A DNA stretch of 64,000 nt from JAPLUA01 sp964625855 (GCA_964625855.1 CAZVFC010000022.1:1-64000), one strand, 5' to 3'; shown: positions 1 to 8,557, counted from the stretch's first letter. Numbers and translations: made by a program. Notes: generated by a model from the letters alone, not told the origin.

Positions 1-260
1 CCATGGGCTACGACCTTGTTGAACTCCAAGAGGTTGCATGAGTGTTATTTGGAAGGACATGGCTTAATAGAATTTCTATTCCGCGACATGAAGTTGCAGT
101 GTTCGCTACGGAGACAGGGATAGTTCATGGGACCGTCCTGCGTTTCGCCGCAGGTATTCTACGGGAGCAGGCGCCGGACGCGCTGCGTCTTGGGGTCTGG
201 AGCCTTCCGGACAATGTAGCCAACCTGGGAGTCTCAATCCGGGGTAGGCGCTAGAATTGG
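1..260. other. window edge, no confident gene
   Basis: A short open frame ends at a TGA at 39-41, and a 70-codon GTG-initiated frame (42-254) follows immediately. Neither shows a motif or composition that I recognise. The first could be the 3' end of a gene cut by the window border. The stretch may also be flanking DNA or domain I sequence of the group II intron. Confidence 0.3.
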
Positions 261-858
261 GTGACAGGGTCAAACTAATTGAATGCTCGTAAGCATCGTT
301 AAGCTAGACAAGCCAAAGAGACTGAGAGGCTTGAGCCAAAAGGCAGGCAGTCGGGTCTGGGCGCTAATAGATCGCCCGACGCGAACCACGAGACTGCCGG
401 TGTATCGAGCGGACCTAAATCATCCTGGGAACATTGCAGAACACGGAAAGGCGGTTAGCCCCGCCCGGCCTCGGGCCTGGGCAGACCTCACCGCAAGGCG
501 GGTCAGGGCGCACAGCATTGGGAAGACCGAAGAAGCCAAGGCCAGCGGCAACGCGCTGGATATGCCCACGTCGGTCGGGTCCGAAAGGGCAAGAACGCAG
601 GTGGAATCGTGCGCACCGAGGAAAGCAAATGACGGCCGACGCCTGTCGGCTGATGCGCCCCGGAGTTGCTGCCCAAGGCAGCCTCACCAGCACGACCGCA
701 GGTCAGTACTGCCAAGCGGGGTTAGACTCGTTGATCGAGTCAACCTGGCGGGTCCAGTTGGACAAACTTGGACCTTATGAGGGCTTGAGCCGTATGAAGG
801 GAAACTTTCAAGTACGGTTCTGAGAGGGGGGCGGGCCGGTAACGGCCCGCCTCTACTC
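261..858 (+). ncRNA. group II intron ribozyme, apparently ORF-less (3' domains clear, 5' end approximate)
   Basis: Positions 787-820 form a canonical group II intron domain V: a 34-nt hairpin that starts GAGCCGTATG, carries the AGC catalytic triad at 788-790, has a GAAA tetraloop at 801-804 and closes with GTACGGTTC. Domain VI follows at about 822-858: an 8-bp GC stem (831-838 with 843-850) around a GTAA loop, then a lower helix (824-830 with 851-858) from which A855 bulges, as expected for the branch-point adenosine. The region upstream to about 261 is GC-rich and able to fold. It carries no reverse transcriptase or maturase reading frame, so the element is ORF-less or has lost its ORF. The 5' boundary (a GTGAC at 261) and the exact 3' end are not established, since the terminal AY dinucleotide is unclear. 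Confidence 0.72.
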
Positions 859-1198
859 AGCAAGCCTAGTGCTGTCTTGGCACTGTCTGGCCACTCCCAG
901 GCCAACCGGGGGCTCGAACCCTGCCCGGTTTCCGGTCCGGATGCTCACCCAACCTGCGTGGGCCGAGCTAGGAATGGCTTGGGCCGCTTCGGGCCGAGCT
1001 TGGCGGTGGTGCCCGGGTGCGGCTTTGCTTGATTCCGCCCTGATTCGTCCATTGAAGCCAAGGGGGAAGATGTTTAACCTCCGCCCCGATTAAGAGCTTG
1101 CGCAAAATGCCCAATCTGATCCCAGTCATTCGCTTGACAGCCGACCTGTCCGAAGCGGCGGCTGTCGTCGGCGAATGCTCCACGCAGCACGCGCCCCC
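859..1198. other. intergenic region between intron and MFS gene
   Basis: About 340 bases without a supported gene. The only structure seen is the inverted repeat at 1127-1177, described separately. The rest is GC-rich with short open frames on both strands that look like background. Confidence 0.5.
1127..1177. repeat. imperfect stem-loop in the leader of the MFS gene
   Basis: CATTCGC (1127-1133) pairs with GCGAATG (1171-1177), and inside it GACAGCCG pairs with CGGCTGTC, leaving a loop of about 15 nt. The upstream candidate ATG at 1175 would lie in the base of the stem, while the preferred ATG at 1199 lies outside it. It could be a terminator-like or regulatory hairpin, or chance; no U-tract follows. 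Confidence 0.4.
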
Positions 1199-2455
1199 AT
1201 GAACGGAGGCTTCCTGACTCCCCACCGGCGGCGCTGGGTCATTCTCGCACTGATCTTTTGCGCGATCGTGCTCAATTACTTCGACCGGCAGATCGTTTCG
1301 ATCCTCAAGCCCACACTGAAGGTCGAGTTTCGCCTGGATGACGCGGGGTATGCGCTGCTGGCTAACATCTTCACTGTCTGTTATGCCTGCATGTATCCGG
1401 TGGCGGGCTGGCTGGTGGACCGGTGGGGCGCCCGCAGCATGATGCTGCTGGGGGTCGTCGCCTGGTCCAGCGCCTGCATTGGAGCGGGGTTAACGAGGAC
1501 ATTCGGGCAGTTCGCCTTTTGCCGAGGAATGTTGGGGCTGGCGGAGCCGATTGCGTTCCCCGCGCAGTTACGCGTGGTGACGGTCTGGTTTCCCGGGGCC
1601 TTGCGCGCCACGGCGAACAGCCTGTGCGTGGCCGGGGGCACGGCGGGGGCCATCATTGCCCCGCCATTGGTGGCATGGCTGACACTCCGTTGGCACTGGC
1701 AGGCAGCCTTTATTGTTCCCGGCGTATTGGGCCTGTGCGTGGCGGTGGTGTGGTGGATGATCTATCGCGACCCGCCCGTCGAAGTGGCGCAACTGGCCAT
1801 CGGTTCGGCGGCGCCCGCGCAGGCGCCGAAGTTCACCTGGCCGCAGCTTTGGCGCACGCGCAGCCTGTGGGGCATTCTGCTCATTAGGTTCATCAGCGAT
1901 CCGGTCTGGTATTTCTGCCTGTTCTGGCTGCCGGGTTACTTGCAGGAGGAATCGGGTCTCACGCTGGCGCAAATCGGCATGGTCGGTTGGATTCCCTTCC
2001 TGGCAGCCGACCTCGGCGGCGTCGGCAGCGCGGCCTGGTCGGACTGGCTGGTGAAGCGCGGCCGCCCCCCCGTGCACGCGCGCAAGCTCATGCTCACGGT
2101 CATGGCGGCGCTGGCGCCAGTCTGCGCGCTCACGCCGCACCTGACGCATCCGGCGGCGACCCTCGCCATCTTCAGCGTGGTGGGCGCCGTATGCCTGAGC
2201 TGGCTGTTCTCGCTGAGCGTGGTGATCGCGGAAACCTTCCCCACCGGCAACATCGGGAGCGTCCTGGGCATCGCGGCGGGGTTCGGCGCGGCCGGCGCCA
2301 TGTTGTTCAATTACTTCGTCGGCCAGGTCATGGGGACGCTGGGGGCATCGAACATGTTCGTCATTATGGCTTTACTTCATCCGCTGGCGGCGCTCGTATT
2401 ATGGACGATGGTGCGGCGCGAGCAGCCAAAGAGCACAACGGCCGCGCCAGCTTGA
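1199..2455 (+). CDS. MFS transporter, hexuronate/galactonate (ACS) type
   Basis: The 418-residue polytopic protein has about 12 hydrophobic segments. The N-terminus is typical of the anion:cation symporter branch of the major facilitator superfamily (ExuT, DgoT): a first helix ending in LNYFDRQIVSILKP, then a long loop before helix 2. Such proteins import hexuronates or related sugar acids with protons. The ATG at 1199 is preferred over 1175 because it places MNGGFLTPHRRR directly before helix 1 as in relatives; neither start has a strong ribosome-binding site. The next gene starts 9 bp downstream and an FAD oxidoreductase follows, so the three probably form an operon. The substrate cannot be read from the sequence. 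Confidence 0.85.
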   Translation: MNGGFLTPHRRRWVILALIFCAIVLNYFDRQIVSILKPTLKVEFRLDDAGYALLANIFTVCYACMYPVAGWLVDRWGARSMMLLGVVAWSSACIGAGLTRTFGQFAFCRGMLGLAEPIAFPAQLRVVTVWFPGALRATANSLCVAGGTAGAIIAPPLVAWLTLRWHWQAAFIVPGVLGLCVAVVWWMIYRDPPVEVAQLAIGSAAPAQAPKFTWPQLWRTRSLWGILLIRFISDPVWYFCLFWLPGYLQEESGLTLAQIGMVGWIPFLAADLGGVGSAAWSDWLVKRGRPPVHARKLMLTVMAALAPVCALTPHLTHPAATLAIFSVVGAVCLSWLFSLSVVIAETFPTGNIGSVLGIAAGFGAAGAMLFNYFVGQVMGTLGASNMFVIMALLHPLAALVLWTMVRREQPKSTTAAPA

Positions 2456-2464
2456 TTTCGACAG

Positions 2465-3391
2465 ATGAAACGCAGAACCTTTATCAGAACGCTTGGGCTC
2501 GGGGCCTCGCTCCCCTGGCTTGGGCGCATTGCACTGGCCGCGCCGGATGCCCCCGCGAATGCCAAGGCCGCGCCCCACACCATTCTGACCTGCAACATCC
2601 GCGTGGCGCTGCCCGAGGATGAAGCCGCCGGCAACGGCTGGAAAGCGCGGCGCGAACTGTGCCTGGAGGTTATTCGCGCGCAAAAGCCGGACATTGTTTG
2701 CCTGCAAGAGGTCCTGCGCGAACAGATGGAGGACTTGGAGCGCGGCCTGTCCGAGTTCGCGAGCTTCGGCTTCGAGGGCCCGGAGATGGATGGGGGAAAG
2801 GCCGGTTACCAGGGCATCGCCAAGAACCCTATCTTCTATTCGCGCGCGCGCTACGATTTCGTCTCGGCGGGCGGTTTCTGGCTCTCGGAGACCCCTCACC
2901 TGCCGGGTTCGCTGTCGTGGGAGTCGGCGCGCGCCCGGCACGTCAACTGGGTGCGGCTGCGCGACCGCAGTTCGGGCAGGCAGTTTCGGGTGCTCAGCAC
3001 GCACCTCGATCACCAGAGCCAGCACGCTCGCGAGGAGCAGATCAAGCTGATCCTGGCGGAGGCCGCTCTCTACGGGCCGGAGTTTCCGCAGGTCCTGGCC
3101 GGCGATTTCAACGCCAGCGCCACCAACACGGTGCTGAAACTCGCGCTCGACGCGGGCTGGACCGATAGCCACACCGCCGCGCCCGGGCCACGCGATGATG
3201 GCAACACCACGCATGGGTTTCTGGGCCCGAAATACACCCCCAAGACGGAAGCCGGCCGCAAGCGCGGCCCGATAGACTTCATCCTCACACGCGGCCCCGT
3301 CTCAACCCTCGCCTGGAGGATCATCCGCGATGGCCGCGACGGCCGCTACCCCAGCGACCATTATTTTGTGTCGGCCGTCGTGGCCATCTAG
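2465..3391 (+). CDS. exported endonuclease/exonuclease/phosphatase family protein
   Basis: The 308-residue protein begins with a twin-arginine-like signal (MKRRTFIRTLGLGASLP, cleavage near residue 26). The mature part has the EEP (DNase I-like) fold signatures in order: the TCNIRV strand, KPDIVCLQEVL (the metal-binding Glu), LSTHLDHQSQHAREEQ, AGDFNAS (catalytic Asp/Asn) and a C-terminal PSDHYFV (catalytic His). Members cleave phosphodiester or phosphomonoester bonds in nucleic acids, sphingolipids or inositol phosphates. The substrate here is unknown, but export argues against DNA repair. It lies 9 bp after the transporter gene and 24 bp before the FAD oxidoreductase. Confidence 0.88.
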   Translation: MKRRTFIRTLGLGASLPWLGRIALAAPDAPANAKAAPHTILTCNIRVALPEDEAAGNGWKARRELCLEVIRAQKPDIVCLQEVLREQMEDLERGLSEFASFGFEGPEMDGGKAGYQGIAKNPIFYSRARYDFVSAGGFWLSETPHLPGSLSWESARARHVNWVRLRDRSSGRQFRVLSTHLDHQSQHAREEQIKLILAEAALYGPEFPQVLAGDFNASATNTVLKLALDAGWTDSHTAAPGPRDDGNTTHGFLGPKYTPKTEAGRKRGPIDFILTRGPVSTLAWRIIRDGRDGRYPSDHYFVSAVVAI

Positions 3392-3415
3392 GAGCTTGAC
3401 CACAGGAGAGGATTT

Positions 3416-4798
3416 ATGAATGGCAAGGAAATGCGCTCAATTCAGGAACCGGCGCGAGCCGTGCCGGTTCGCGCGGACGTGGACGTGCTTGTGGTGGGCG
3501 GCGGCCCTGCCGGCATCATCGCCGCGATGGCGGCTGCCGAGAGCGGCCTGAAAGTGGCCCTGGTTGAAAGCCGCAGCTTCGTCGGCGGCAACCTCACTAT
3601 CGGCCTGCCCGTGCTGGGCTTTCTTAGCCAGAAAGGAAAGCCCATCATCGCCGGGTTGCCGCAGAAGCTCATTGACCGGTTGCGCGCCCAGGGCGCGGCC
3701 AGTGAACACCGGCCCTGCCCGCTCCACGTGAGCCTGACGCTCATTGAACCCGAAGCGGTGAAGTCCGTCGCGGTGGAGATGCTTCTGGAGCGCGGCGTGG
3801 ACCTGATGCTCTATTCGATGTTTGCCGGGGTCGTGATGGAGGGCGACCGGCTGCGCGGCATCATCATCGAAAGCAAAGCGGGCCGGGAGGCGATCCTGGG
3901 CAAGGTGATCATTGATTGCACCGGCGACGGCGATGTGGCCTTCCGCGCCGGCGTGCCGTGCGAGAAGGGCGACGCGCGCGGCGGGATGCAGCCGCCCACG
4001 CTCATGTTCTGCCTTGCCGGCGTGGACACCGAGAGGCTCCGCGCTAGCCTCAGCCATGATCCCAAGCTTTACCGGGCGGACTTCATTCCGGCCGAATACT
4101 TCGGCCAGAACCACCAGTTCATCGTCGTTGGGTTGCGCGAACTGATCCAAAGGGCGCAACAGGCGGGGCTGTCCATCCCCACGGAACGAACGATCCTTAT
4201 CACCGGCCTCCGCGCCGGGGAGGTCTGGGTGAACATGACCCGCGTGAAAGGCGTGGACGGCACCGACCCGCACAGCTTGTCCACCGGCGAGATCGAGGCC
4301 CGCAGGCAGATCCGCGACATCGAGCGCTACCTGGTTCAGTACGTGCCCGGCTTCGAGAAGGCCGTGTTGACAAAGACCGCACCGTTCCTGGGCATTCGGG
4401 AGACGCGGCGCATTGTGGGCCAGTACGTAATGAACCGAGACGACATCTTGAGTTGCCGCCGGTTCGACGACGCCATTGCCGTCGGCAGCTACCCCATAGA
4501 CCTGCATCGCCCGAATGACACCGGCTGCACCCTGGAATGGTGTGGCGACTGTTATGACATTCCGTATCGCTGCCTGCTGCCGCAGAAGATAGACCGGCTG
4601 CTCGTCGCGGGCCGCTGCATCTCCACGACCCACGAAGCCATGGCCGCCATCCGCGTCATGTCCACGTGCATGGCGATGGGCGAGGCCGCGGGCCGCGCTG
4701 CCGCCATCGCCGTGGCGGATGGAGTGCCCCCGTCACGAGTCAACGTTGTTAAGCTGCGGGGAGAACTGGTCGCGCGCGGGGCTTATTTGCGGAGTTAG
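3416..4798 (+). CDS. FAD-dependent oxidoreductase
   Basis: The 460-residue protein belongs to the FAD_oxidored (PF12831-like) family common in Planctomycetes and Verrucomicrobia. The dinucleotide-binding motif VVGGGPAGIIAA lies at about residues 26-37, followed by VALVESRSFVGGN. A second FAD contact, IDCTGDGDVAFRAG, lies at about 165-178, and a C-terminal block (LLVAGRCISTTHEAMAAIRV ... GEAAGRAAA) closes the fold. A strong AGGAGAGG lies about 7 bp before the ATG and fixes the start. There is no signal peptide. The oxidised substrate is unknown; co-localisation with a sugar-acid type transporter hints at carbohydrate metabolism. The 3' end overlaps the convergent PGPGW gene by 50 bp. Confidence 0.87.
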   Translation: MNGKEMRSIQEPARAVPVRADVDVLVVGGGPAGIIAAMAAAESGLKVALVESRSFVGGNLTIGLPVLGFLSQKGKPIIAGLPQKLIDRLRAQGAASEHRPCPLHVSLTLIEPEAVKSVAVEMLLERGVDLMLYSMFAGVVMEGDRLRGIIIESKAGREAILGKVIIDCTGDGDVAFRAGVPCEKGDARGGMQPPTLMFCLAGVDTERLRASLSHDPKLYRADFIPAEYFGQNHQFIVVGLRELIQRAQQAGLSIPTERTILITGLRAGEVWVNMTRVKGVDGTDPHSLSTGEIEARRQIRDIERYLVQYVPGFEKAVLTKTAPFLGIRETRRIVGQYVMNRDDILSCRRFDDAIAVGSYPIDLHRPNDTGCTLEWCGDCYDIPYRCLLPQKIDRLLVAGRCISTTHEAMAAIRVMSTCMAMGEAAGRAAAIAVADGVPPSRVNVVKLRGELVARGAYLRS

Positions 4799-5054
4799 GG
4801 CTCGCTGATTGCGTTGGGCTATGCTTGGTCACGGTTGGCTTCCTGCGATTAAACCGCAGCCAGCGGAGGTTCGATCGAGCCTTGACGGCCATACCTTTGC
4901 ATCTCCGCAAGGCACGCCGGGCCCAGAGGAACTCCGTCGCCAGAATGGCCAGCCCCGCCGGTATAACCAGCACAGCCGGACCGGGCAGCGCGATCATGGC
5001 CATCCCCACCAGGAGCACCGTGCCGCCGGTGATTGCCACGACCAGTTTCTTCAC
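4749..5054 (-). CDS. small PGPGW-type (TIGR02611-like) membrane protein
   Basis: The 101-residue protein has two hydrophobic segments separated by the family's proline-glycine signature (here ALPGPAVLVIPAGLAIL, ending ATEFLWARR), followed by a basic tail. The family is widespread and of unknown function. The start overlaps the stop of the ion-channel gene in an ATGA (5051-5054), so it is the last cistron of a three-gene coupled operon. Its 3' end runs into the FAD oxidoreductase gene on the other strand. Confidence 0.8.
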   Translation of the reverse strand: MKKLVVAITGGTVLLVGMAMIALPGPAVLVIPAGLAILATEFLWARRALRRCKGMAVKARSNLRWLRFNRRKPTVTKHSPTQSASPNSANKPRARPVLPAA

Positions 5055-5887
5055 ACGTTGGATCGGGCTCGCGTGCGTAAGCGCGCCGCTTGCCGCTTTA
5101 ATTCGTCAATTTGCCGCTCGAACAGGGCCAGCTCGTCCTGGAGAGTGGTCCGACCGGCTTCCTGGAGATGGCGGGTCCGGTCGCTCTGCTCAATCTCCGC
5201 GTGCATCTCGGCCATGCTGTTCATGATGATGCCAATAAACAGGTTCAGCATGATCATCGTGCCCAGCATGATGAAGCTGACGAAGTAAAGGACGGCAGGC
5301 AGCCGTGAGGCAATGCTGACGGACTGGAAGATGTCGGCCCAGTTATCGAGGGTGATCAGCCGGAAGAGGGAAAGCAGTGCTGCTGAAAGGGAGCCGAAAT
5401 GCTTCGGATCAACGCTGCCGAAAAGGTGCACACCGGCGACGCCATAGATGTAAAAGACCAGGGCCAGCAACAGCGTCACATAGCCCATCGCGCCAAGGCT
5501 TTTGAGTAGGGCACCGACCAGGAGTTGGAGCTTGGGGACCGCCGTTACCAAGCGGAGCAAGCGCAAGCCGCGAGCCAGCCGAAACACCGCCGCAAACTGT
5601 GCATCCAACGGCAGACAGCAAACCGCCACGATGAGGAAGTCGAACACATTCCAGCCGTCGTGGAAGTAGCGCCACGGCTGACGGCCAAATGCGGCTACCT
5701 TGAGCGCCATCTCGACGATGAAGACGACCAACACCAGCGTGTCGAGCGAGAACAGGAGCGACCCGTGACGATCCCTGATCGCTGCGCTGGTTTCCACCCC
5801 GGCCAGAATCCCGGCCAGAAGAATAACTGCGATTATCAGGCGCTGGAACCATGAGGAGTGAACAACGGAGTATAGACGCGGGTTCAT
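5051..5887 (-). CDS. voltage-gated cation channel, NaChBac/CavAb-like single-repeat type
   Basis: The 278-residue protein has the six-segment layout of bacterial voltage-gated channels (PF00520). The S4 sensor at residues 102-113 carries four arginines at strict three-residue spacing (R103, R106, R109, R112). The pore has VHLFGSVDPKHFGSLSAALLSLF before the filter TLDNWAD (179-185), and S6 is IMLGTMIMLNLFIGIIMNSM. A C-terminal amphipathic helix (about 250-272) resembles the tetramerising coiled coil of this family. NaChBac-type sodium filters read TLESWA(S); Asp at positions 181 and 185 resembles engineered calcium-selective CavAb. The start is the ATG at 5887, overlapping the terC stop (ATGA). 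The open frame continues upstream, but that part is only a shadow of terC. Confidence 0.9.
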   Translation of the reverse strand: MNPRLYSVVHSSWFQRLIIAVILLAGILAGVETSAAIRDRHGSLLFSLDTLVLVVFIVEMALKVAAFGRQPWRYFHDGWNVFDFLIVAVCCLPLDAQFAAVFRLARGLRLLRLVTAVPKLQLLVGALLKSLGAMGYVTLLLALVFYIYGVAGVHLFGSVDPKHFGSLSAALLSLFRLITLDNWADIFQSVSIASRLPAVLYFVSFIMLGTMIMLNLFIGIIMNSMAEMHAEIEQSDRTRHLQEAGRTTLQDELALFERQIDELKRQAARLRTRARSNV

Positions 5888-6894
5888 ATTTTCGGCGCGA
5901 GGTTTGCTGACTTGGCCGCGGGAGGGTGGTTGTTGCCCCTCGCGAGCGGGCCGGGGGCCTGCGCGCCGGCGAACTCCAGGGAACGGGCCGGCCGGAGGAG
6001 CGAGGCCACGACGGAGATGGCAAGAATGCCCGCGACCACCGCCAGGGAGATCAGGGTGTCGAGCTTCCAGGCGGTGTGGGCGAGGAGCATTTTGACGCCG
6101 ACAAAGGCAAGGACGACGCCCAGGCCGATCTTGAGGTAGTGGAACTTGCCCATGATGCCGGCCAGGGCAAAGTAGAGGGAGCGCAGCCCGAGAATGGCGA
6201 ATACGTTCGAGGTATAGACAATGAACGGGTCCGCAGTGACCGCGAAGATGGCGGGTATGGAATCCACCGCGAAGATGAGGTCCGAGACTTCCACCAGCAG
6301 CAGAACGACAAACAGGGGCGTGGCGGCGCGCACGCCACCCTCGCGCACGAAGAACTTGTCGCCGCGGTAGTCGCTCGTGACCGGCACGAGTTTCTTGAAC
6401 CATTTCACGACCGGATTGCGCTCGGGATGGATTTCCTCTTCACGCTTCACCACCATCTTGATGCCGGTGAGGATCAGGAAAGCGCCGAAGAGGTAGATGA
6501 CCCAGGTGAACCTGGTGATGAGCGCCGCGCCGAGGGCGATCATGATCGCCCGCATGATGAGCGCGCCGAGGATGCCCCAGAACAGCACCTTGTGCTGGTA
6601 CTTTGCCGGCACCGCGAAGTAGGAGAACAGCAGCGCGAAGACAAAGACGTTGTCCACGCTCAACGACTTCTCAATGAGGTAACCAGTGAAGAACTCGAGC
6701 GCCTTCTGGGAGCCGTAGAAGTGCCAGACGCCGCCGTTGAACAGCAGCGCGAGCGTGACCCACACGACCGTCCAAGTGATGGACTCCTTGAAGGAGACGA
6801 CGTGCGCCTTGCGGTGAAAGACGCCCAGGTCCAGCGCCAGCATGGCCAGCACGAACACATTGAAACCGACCCAAAGCCAAATTTGATCATTCAT
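5884..6894 (-). CDS. terC: TerC/Alx family membrane protein, probable metal (Mn2+) exporter
   Basis: The 336-residue protein has about nine membrane segments. It shows the TerC signatures EKSLSVDNVFVFALLFSYF near the first third and EVSDLIFAVDSIPAIFAVT at about residues 200-220, where paired acidic residues in the membrane form the presumed metal site. Alx and related TerC proteins export Mn2+ or help metallate secreted proteins at the membrane. It is the first gene of an ATGA-coupled operon with the ion channel and the PGPGW protein. I looked for the yybP-ykoY manganese riboswitch upstream (6895-7050) and did not see its conserved boxes. No clear ribosome-binding site precedes the start. Confidence 0.9.
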   Translation of the reverse strand: MNDQIWLWVGFNVFVLAMLALDLGVFHRKAHVVSFKESITWTVVWVTLALLFNGGVWHFYGSQKALEFFTGYLIEKSLSVDNVFVFALLFSYFAVPAKYQHKVLFWGILGALIMRAIMIALGAALITRFTWVIYLFGAFLILTGIKMVVKREEEIHPERNPVVKWFKKLVPVTSDYRGDKFFVREGGVRAATPLFVVLLLVEVSDLIFAVDSIPAIFAVTADPFIVYTSNVFAILGLRSLYFALAGIMGKFHYLKIGLGVVLAFVGVKMLLAHTAWKLDTLISLAVVAGILAISVVASLLRPARSLEFAGAQAPGPLARGNNHPPAAKSANLAPKI

Positions 6895-7189
6895 ACTAAT
6901 CGCCCAGAACGTAGCCTTGGCGGACGGCGGGGCTAATCGGAAGTTTAGAAGCGAATGTTAGTCTTTGCCGAAGTGTTCTTAAACAGCCTGGCGGCATGGC
7001 CATTTCAGCAGCCGGAGGCTCGCCGCCGCGGTTAGGCCCCCGATAGGCTCGGCCAGACCGGACGGTAAGCGGAATCCACTTGTCGTTCCGTGCTGGACCG
7101 TCAGCGCGTCAAGTCGGTTGCGCGGCAGCCTGCCGTGGATAAGAATGCTGACGATATGGCCGAAGCCCACAGTCTCACTGGAAATTGCC

Positions 7190-7447
7190 AGCGCCGCCCG
7201 GAAAAGGCAGGCGCGGGCGGTCGCGCTGAGCCTGGTCTATCCGGAAGACGATGCGCGCCTGCCGGGCGAGTTGACGCTGCTGCGGGAAGCATTGCCGGCG
7301 GAAAGCGCGTTGCTGGTGGGTGGGCGCGCCATGCCAGCCTACCGTGGCGTGCTGGGGCGCCTCGGGGCCAGGCTGGTCGAAGACCTCACGCACCTGGGCT
7401 CGGTATTGGACGAGCTACGCAAGCCGCCGGGAAAGGTTGAAGCTTGA
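7190..7447 (+). pseudogene. C-terminal remnant of a B12-binding MerR-family (CarH/LitR-like) regulator
   Basis: From about 7215 the frame reads RAVALSLVYPEDD, then LREALPAESALLVGGRAMPAYRGVL and LGARLVEDLTHLGSVLDELR up to the TGA at 7445. These blocks resemble the end of the cobalamin-binding domain of MerR-type light or stress regulators. The helix-turn-helix and the front of the B12 domain are missing. The upstream residues in frame (TTG at 7118 onward) do not resemble a MerR protein, so the gene is probably a 5'-truncated relic. In intact loci such regulators often sit beside SRPBCC, photolyase, CIA30 or TspO genes, and SRPBCC follows directly here. Confidence 0.6.
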
Positions 7448-7926
7448 GAATCTTCGAGCTGCATACCGAAGTCTGGCTTCCCCAGCCGCGCGATGAGGTG
7501 TTTCCGTTCTTCGCCGAGGCGCGAAACCTGGAAACCATCACGCCGCCCTGGTTGCGATTCGAGGTACTGACGCCCGGCCCCATCGAAATACGGTCCGGCA
7601 CCTTCATTGATTACCGCATTCGTATCCACGGGATTTCTCTGCGCTGGCGCACCGAAATCGCCGAGTGGGATCCGCCGCGCCAGTTCGTGGACGTCCAAGT
7701 GCGCGGCCCCTACACCTTGTGGCACCACACGCACACCTTCGAGGAAAGCCATGGCGGCACGCTTTGCCGTGACCTTGTCCGCTATCGTCCGCGCGGTGGC
7801 GCGCTCATCCATTGGCTCTTCGTGCGGCGCGATGTGGAGCGGATCTTCCAGTATCGGGAGCGGCGCCTGCGAGAGCTGTTTTGCTCCGCCGCGAATGAAT
7901 CCGTTTATCCCTTCAACACCCGATAG
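7444..7926 (+). CDS. SRPBCC-fold ligand-binding protein
   Basis: The 160-residue protein is of the START/Bet v1-like (polyketide cyclase/dehydrase) type. It has an N-terminal TEVWLPQPRDEVFPFFAEARNLETITPPWLRF, followed by alternating strands (DYRIRIHGISLRWRTEI, PRQFVDVQVRGPYTLWHH) and a C-terminal helix (DVERIFQYRERRLRELF). These proteins bind hydrophobic ligands in a cavity; no substrate can be named. The TTG start at 7444 overlaps the TGA of the MerR remnant, a leftover of translational coupling. The reading frame itself is intact. Confidence 0.83.
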   Translation: MRIFELHTEVWLPQPRDEVFPFFAEARNLETITPPWLRFEVLTPGPIEIRSGTFIDYRIRIHGISLRWRTEIAEWDPPRQFVDVQVRGPYTLWHHTHTFEESHGGTLCRDLVRYRPRGGALIHWLFVRRDVERIFQYRERRLRELFCSAANESVYPFNTR

Positions 7927-7963
7927 TTGATCCCGGCGATGGCCGTCTTGAGGCGCGTGCCGT

Positions 7964-8557
7964 TCATGGGAGCGCAGCAATTCTGGTCTTGATCCACGCC
8001 ACTGCGAGCTGGAAGGGCCCCTCCTGCTTGTCGGAAATCAGGAACCCCACCGACGTGACCTTCGCCGGATCCAGCGGCGGCTCGCCGGACAATACCCGGC
8101 CCCGGAAGGTCGGAACGAACTGCTTAATCGGCAGACAGAGTTCGTCCCATTCGCCCTTCTTTGTGGTGAAGCCGGTCTGGTAAATCGCGCTGTCGAAGCT
8201 GCTCTCGGTGCGGGCGGTGAACTTGTAGGACCGTCCGTCGCCGCGTACGCGGATAACAAAGGCGTCGCACCCGGCGAGGTCATGGCGCGCGGGCAGCGAG
8301 CGCACCGAGGCGAAGCCGCCTTTGTTCTCCAGCGAGACCTCGCCCTCGAACACTGCCAACCCGTTGGTCAGGCGGAAGCCGCTTCGGGAGACGCCGCCCA
8401 TCACGTCATCGTTGATGATTTGCCAGGTGGAGTTGGTGGCGGTTTGGAAATCGAAGACGACTTGGTCAGAAGCAGCGTGAGTGTTCATGGCAGGTAGCAG
8501 TGCCAAGGCGATTGGAATCAGAAGCCTGAGCGCGGAGCGATGCGGCCGTTTGTTCAT
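7964..8557 (-). CDS. exported CIA30 family protein
   Basis: The 197-residue protein starts MNKRPHRSALRLLIPIALALLPAMNTHAA, a Sec signal peptide. The mature region matches the CIA30/NDUFAF1-like fold: VFDFQTATNSTWQIINDDVMGG, GVSRSGF, FEGEVSLENKGGFASVRS and a C-terminal VGFLISDKQEGPFQLAVAWIK. The bacterial members are jelly-roll proteins of unknown role. The start at 8557 overlaps the tspO stop (ATGA). It is the last gene of the YugP-HPF-M50-TspO-CIA30 unit. The frame stays open upstream, but that is an antisense-type shadow of tspO. Confidence 0.85.
   Translation of the reverse strand: MNKRPHRSALRLLIPIALALLPAMNTHAASDQVVFDFQTATNSTWQIINDDVMGGVSRSGFRLTNGLAVFEGEVSLENKGGFASVRSLPARHDLAGCDAFVIRVRGDGRSYKFTARTESSFDSAIYQTGFTTKKGEWDELCLPIKQFVPTFRGRVLSGEPPLDPAKVTSVGFLISDKQEGPFQLAVAWIKTRIAALP

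Noticed and set aside
42..254. 70-codon frame at the window start
   Set aside because: No family resemblance and no good ribosome-binding site; may lie in or next to the intron. Recorded only as an uncertain region.
900..950. tRNA-like string with GGGCTCGAACCC
   Set aside because: No acceptor, D or anticodon stems can be drawn around it.
3437..4633. 398-codon open frame on the minus strand
   Set aside because: Antisense to the FAD oxidoreductase gene, His/Arg/Ala-rich shadow.
5926..6936. 336-codon open frame on the plus strand
   Set aside because: Antisense to terC; strongly charged composition (Asp/Glu/Arg/Gly) typical of the complement of a membrane-protein gene.
6895..7090. possible yybP-ykoY manganese riboswitch upstream of terC
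   Set aside because: The expected conserved boxes and paired helices were looked for on the minus strand and not found.
7090..7440. 116-codon frame overlapping the MerR remnant
   Set aside because: It is in a different frame from the one with B12-domain similarity and has Gly/Arg/Ala-rich composition.
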